From a virus: a stretch of DNA of 31,131 nucleotides. Under the pieces are notes generated by a model. The model was not told where the DNA came from and searched no databases. It worked only from the letters and a program-made list of their open reading frames with translations. Positions 28,936 to 31,131 of the stretch are shown one piece after another (the stretch's first letter is position 1; every line of letters begins with the position of its first letter). The translations under genes and the position numbers were made by a program. The DNA is taken from positions 1-31,131 of the IMG/VR virus record IMGVR_UViG_3300006077_000020, one strand, 5' to 3'.

Positions 28936-29052
28936 TTATCCGAAAATAGATCTTATAACGATCATTCCAAGATTGAAGCCAATACCGATTACTACGGTAG
29001 CGTGAAACACGACAGCGATAAAGAAAGCAGTAAGATATACTATTTCCCGCAT
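28936..29052 (-). CDS. Small single-pass membrane protein, 38 residues
   Basis: An ATG at 29052, preceded by GGAGGAGAT, opens MREIVYLTAFFIAVVFHATV then VIGIGFNLGMIVIRSIFG, stopping TAA at 28936. One or two closely spaced hydrophobic stretches fill nearly all of it. It overlaps the last bases of the upstream gene. It is the last gene of early block A before promoter B. It could be a membrane toxin, an exclusion factor or a small holin; lytic genes are elsewhere, so exclusion is more plausible. Function is inferred only. Confidence 0.6.
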   Translation of the reverse strand: MREIVYLTAFFIAVVFHATVVIGIGFNLGMIVIRSIFG

Positions 29053-29510
29053 ATCTCCTCCTCGCAGTAGTTAAAAAACATCTTCGCATTGATACGGGTA
29101 TCTTCTACGATCTGCTTCACTCTCTGGTGTTCCTCTGGCTTGTTCATTCTCATTTTTAGCATATCCATTACAAACTCGCTCTTTAGGTTTAAGATCTTTT
29201 TATCTGATATATTGAGTGTAGCCCTCTCCGCCTTGTCAATAAGCATTATATACAATGTGAGTAGTTCTATAGCGTAGATCGTTCTATCCACCTGACGTTC
29301 TACGAGCTTATTCATAAAATCAGATCCAGAAAGCTTATTGACGATTAAAAACTCTTCTCTGGAAAACCTATGCCCCTGGATAAACATTCGTATCGCTGTT
29401 CGTATTCTCAATAGAAAGGCATAGTTGTAAGTTACTTTCGGATCTATATCCGCTAAATATCCCTCCACGGTAAATAGGATCAGTCGGGTGAAAATAGATC
29501 TCTTATTCAT
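29040..29510 (-). CDS. Hypothetical helical protein, 156 residues
   Basis: Unrecognised, mostly helical protein starting MNKRSIFTRLILFTVEGYLA, with TYNYAFLLRIRTAIRMFIQG, RTIYAIELLTLYIMLIDKAE and DMLKMRMNKPEEHQRVKQIV. The hydrophobic faces look amphipathic rather than membrane-spanning. The ATG at 29510 is chosen since AGGA lies eight bases upstream; 29519 is an alternative. It overlaps both neighbours slightly, so it is in the early A operon. Confidence 0.65.
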   Translation of the reverse strand: MNKRSIFTRLILFTVEGYLADIDPKVTYNYAFLLRIRTAIRMFIQGHRFSREEFLIVNKLSGSDFMNKLVERQVDRTIYAIELLTLYIMLIDKAERATLNISDKKILNLKSEFVMDMLKMRMNKPEEHQRVKQIVEDTRINAKMFFNYCEEEICGK

Positions 29511-29685
29511 TCTCGGCATCCTGATACATATACAAAACAGAACTCAACGGGATCAATATTGTTTTATCCCCCTTCAGCACGACCACTCTCGTAGGTGAAA
29601 TATCTTCAAGCACTCCATCGAGTGTCTTACTCTTAGATCCGTAGCTTGGTATCCATACTATCGTTATTCTTTTTCCAGACTTCAT
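29503..29685 (-). CDS. Small beta-rich protein, 60 residues
   Basis: Starts MKSGKRITIVWIPSYGSKSK and continues LDGVLEDISPTRVVVLKGDK then TILIPLSSVLYMYQD. The alternation of strands with a central turn (GVLEDISPTRVVV, then KTILIPLSSV) resembles small SH3-like or Sm-like barrels that bind nucleic acid. The AAGGGGC ribosome site supports the start at 29685. It lies between the nuclease-like gene and a helical unknown. No known family can be named with confidence. Confidence 0.65.
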   Translation of the reverse strand: MKSGKRITIVWIPSYGSKSKTLDGVLEDISPTRVVVLKGDKTILIPLSSVLYMYQDAENE

Positions 29686-29706
29686 TTTTTGCCCCTTAAA
29701 TATTTT

Positions 29707-30210
29707 TTATAACTTAATCACTAATGCGTTGTTCATCTTCTCAAGAAGAACAGTAATAGGGACAGGAACACTCAATGTGTTGTACCCTTTATTTTTAGCA
29801 ACCCTTAACCCATATTTTTCTTTCCATTGTTTCCCATTATCTAACCAAACTCTCCTAAGTGTCTGCCAATCAAACAGATATACTTCTCTAGTAGGCATAA
29901 AAGCATAAGACAGATAATCTATATGTAATTGCTTAAACATCCATCCCGCAGTATTCTTCTTATCGTTTGAACGATACTCTAATAGAATATCGTTATATTT
30001 AGTCCTTCTTTTCTTTTCATCGATATAAAGTGTTTTCCCACTTTTTAAATGAATAATTCTATCAATCCCCAAGTTTTGTGATTGGCTTTTTCCTGCTGTG
30101 CTTAAAACAGAAAAAGCCATGTCTGGAAAAGCTATTTTATATATATCCTCCCAGAATGTTTCATGACTTGCCAACTCACCATATTTAAGATCAGCGTTAA
30201 AATCATTCAT
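29707..30210 (-). CDS. PD-(D/E)XK nuclease-like protein coupled to the methyltransferase
   Basis: The 167-residue protein (start MNDFNADLKYGELASHETFW at 30210) has a putative nuclease core: an early helix with Glu residues (ETFWEDIYKIAF), NLGIDRIIHL with a candidate catalytic Asp, then GKTLYIDEKKRRTKYND with the D-x-K motif, and EYRSNDKK. This is the order of PD-(D/E)XK restriction or repair nucleases. Its ATG overlaps the stop of the ParB-MT-A70 gene (ATGA). A longer start at 30234 lacks the GGGGGA ribosome site, so 30210 is favoured. Adjacent methyltransferase and nuclease make a restriction-modification-like pair possible. GATC is rare through both genes. Confidence 0.68.
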   Translation of the reverse strand: MNDFNADLKYGELASHETFWEDIYKIAFPDMAFSVLSTAGKSQSQNLGIDRIIHLKSGKTLYIDEKKRRTKYNDILLEYRSNDKKNTAGWMFKQLHIDYLSYAFMPTREVYLFDWQTLRRVWLDNGKQWKEKYGLRVAKNKGYNTLSVPVPITVLLEKMNNALVIKL

Positions 30211-31131
30211 GATTGATTCCCCCAACTGTCCCAACCGTCCCTTTTATTTCTTGCAAAAAGTTCCACTTTTGTTAAGTGCGGGAAAGCTTTCTCGATTATC
30301 TCATATACTTCGTGCGGTTTTGCACTATGCTTACCTCTTGGATAGCTTATCACACTTGATACTCTGTCTTTTGGTTCAGGCGGTGACATTTTACCTTTAG
30401 TCGCTACCATTAGAAGTTCATGCTGCCCCCTGAACCAATAACCCATACCTATCTTCTGTTTATCCCATACAGCGTGTGTTTTATAGGTGAAGCCCCATAA
30501 GGAAATAAGCTCTATTGCTTCGATAAGTTTTGGTGCTGTAGCCCACATATAAAGGATACAGTCATCTTCTGCTATATCTTTAACCCCAAGCTCTCCCATC
30601 TCCTCAACTGTCATTGTTGGATAATGGTTCTCTATTTCTCTATTACTTGTTTCTGCAAAATCATATTTCCAAGCGGGATCAGCGTAGATAATAGAATACT
30701 TTTCGTTAGTTGATATGTGTTCATTATTTTCTATTATCTCCTCAATTCTGGCTTCGCGTTCTGCCTTCTTCTCTTCCTTAACGATCTCTTTGTGCGCAGC
30801 GTTAATGCTCACCTCTCCACTTCTAACAAGCTCCTTCACGTCTTCAGGTGCTTTTTCAAGTATCTTTTTTACTTTAGAAATATTCCCCGCAGATACTTTC
30901 GCTTCTTTTGCGATCTCTTCTCGGGTATTAATCTTGTCAATATTGACAACACTAACACCCTGCCCAAGTTTGTTCTCCCTCGCCTTCTCCTTCAACATAG
31001 GTTCAAGCATAAGTGCCAGTTCTGCTCTTACGAAGGAAGTAATATTACGCTTTCCAAACTGATTGCGTATCATCCATACCTTTACCTCTTCAATGCTGTT
31101 AAAATCTCTTTTAACGGTATTAAATGGTATA
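30207..31131 (-). CDS. ParB-HTH-MT-A70 fusion DNA methyltransferase, C-terminal part
   Basis: Continuation of the gene that begins at 262. In full-length numbering, a KorB/ParB-like helix-turn-helix follows the ParB domain at about 125-145 (TREEIAKEAKVSAGNISKVK). A charged linker leads to an MT-A70 adenine methyltransferase domain at about 200-363. The family's DPPW catalytic motif appears as DPAW at 207-210 (IIYADPAWKYDF), followed by ENHYPTM and a C-terminal RGKHSAKPHEVYEIIE segment typical of the family. Known members transfer a methyl group from S-adenosylmethionine to adenine N6 in DNA or RNA. A DNA target is inferred here from the ParB and HTH parts. The stop overlaps the next gene's start (ATGA), so the downstream nuclease-like gene is coupled. 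The Pro-to-Ala change may alter activity. Confidence 0.88.
   Translation of the reverse strand, partial: IPFNTVKRDFNSIEEVKVWMIRNQFGKRNITSFVRAELALMLEPMLKEKARENKLGQGVSVVNIDKINTREEIAKEAKVSAGNISKVKKILEKAPEDVKELVRSGEVSINAAHKEIVKEEKKAEREARIEEIIENNEHISTNEKYSIIYADPAWKYDFAETSNREIENHYPTMTVEEMGELGVKDIAEDDCILYMWATAPKLIEAIELISLWGFTYKTHAVWDKQKIGMGYWFRGQHELLMVATKGKMSPPEPKDRVSSVISYPRGKHSAKPHEVYEIIEKAFPHLTKVELFARNKRDGWDSWGNQS
31037..31131. repeat. Terminal direct repeat, right copy
   Basis: Exact copy of positions 1-95. See the left copy. The reading frame of the ParB-methyltransferase gene runs through it without interruption in either copy. Confidence 0.95.

Noticed and set aside
28907-29089. A 60-codon minus-strand frame overlapping the small membrane gene
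   Set aside because: The competing ATG at 29052 has a near-perfect GGAGGAG ribosome site and gives a clean membrane protein; the longer frame yields a random Arg/Cys-rich sequence without one.
30207-30234. Earlier start at 30234 for the nuclease-like gene
   Set aside because: The ATG at 30210 has GGGGGA upstream and the typical ATGA overlap with the methyltransferase; the earlier one has no ribosome site.
1-31131. Integrase, repressor, CRISPR array, tRNA genes or insertion sequences
   Set aside because: I looked for each on both strands and found no supporting motif, repeat-spacer pattern or transposase frame. Small or divergent cases cannot be excluded by eye.
1-31131. Apparent excess of TCTGG/CCAGA as a possible Chi-like motif
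   Set aside because: It often overlaps GATCTGG, and part may come from frequent Leu-Glu and Ser-Gly codon pairs. It needs a computed expectation before it means anything.

Overview
The window is a complete double-stranded DNA phage genome. The first 95 bases (1-95) are repeated exactly at 31037-31131, as in a contig that closes into a circle or a circularly permuted molecule of about 31,036 bp. Every gene I can support lies on the minus strand. The morphogenesis genes (TerS, TerL, portal, MuF, scaffold, coat, head completion, tail terminator, tail tube, frameshifted chaperone, 1026-residue tape measure, tip and fibre proteins, lysis) are those of a long non-contractile-tailed siphovirus. I see no integrase, excisionase or repressor, so a lytic life is the simplest reading. 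Two lipobox lipoproteins, a GH24 lysozyme and a spanin-like membrane protein point to a Gram-negative host. Codon and protein style would fit Campylobacterota or Proteobacteria, but I cannot name the host.

Layout in the direction of transcription (descending coordinates, circular). Early block A starts at a near-consensus promoter at 2285-2256: small exported protein, RecE-type exonuclease, three small unknown genes, then across the contig junction a ParB-HTH-MT-A70 fusion methyltransferase, a translationally coupled PD-(D/E)XK nuclease-like protein and three small genes ending near 28936. Early block B starts at a sister promoter at 28910-28882: two small genes, a Bet/RecT annealase, a coiled-coil protein, an Arc-like ribbon-helix-helix protein, a ParB-like protein and a GT-A glycosyltransferase. 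It runs into the packaging and head genes (25358-18319), tail genes (18319-7940) and lysis genes (7938-6493). An HNH homing endonuclease sits among the lipoprotein genes at the end of that block. The replication block (5336-2301) holds SSB, a DnaB-N-like protein, an HTH initiator with internal palindromic repeats, a RecA-fold helicase ATPase and a VRR-NUC nuclease.

Noncoding DNA is scarce and concentrated at 4693-4883 and 5337-5711. The first carries a terminator-like hairpin, a promoter and then a compact three-way-junction RNA at the very 5' end of the replication transcript. The second carries the ssb promoter, a terminator facing the plus strand and AT-rich DNA.

The genome is visibly mosaic. 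GATC is strongly over-represented in most genes (about 8-11 per kb by eye) but absent from about 5.87-7.85 kb (HNH, lipoproteins, lysozyme) and 9.35-11.01 kb (two fibre genes). It is rare in the methyltransferase-nuclease cassette (29.7 kb across the junction to 0.26 kb). The best candidates for undescribed biology are this cassette, the ParB plus glycosyltransferase pair, the 4733-4810 leader RNA, the twin promoters with a Shine-Dalgarno sequence inside an inverted repeat, the MuF-metallopeptidase fusion and the endonuclease that carries a second copy of its neighbour's 3' end.
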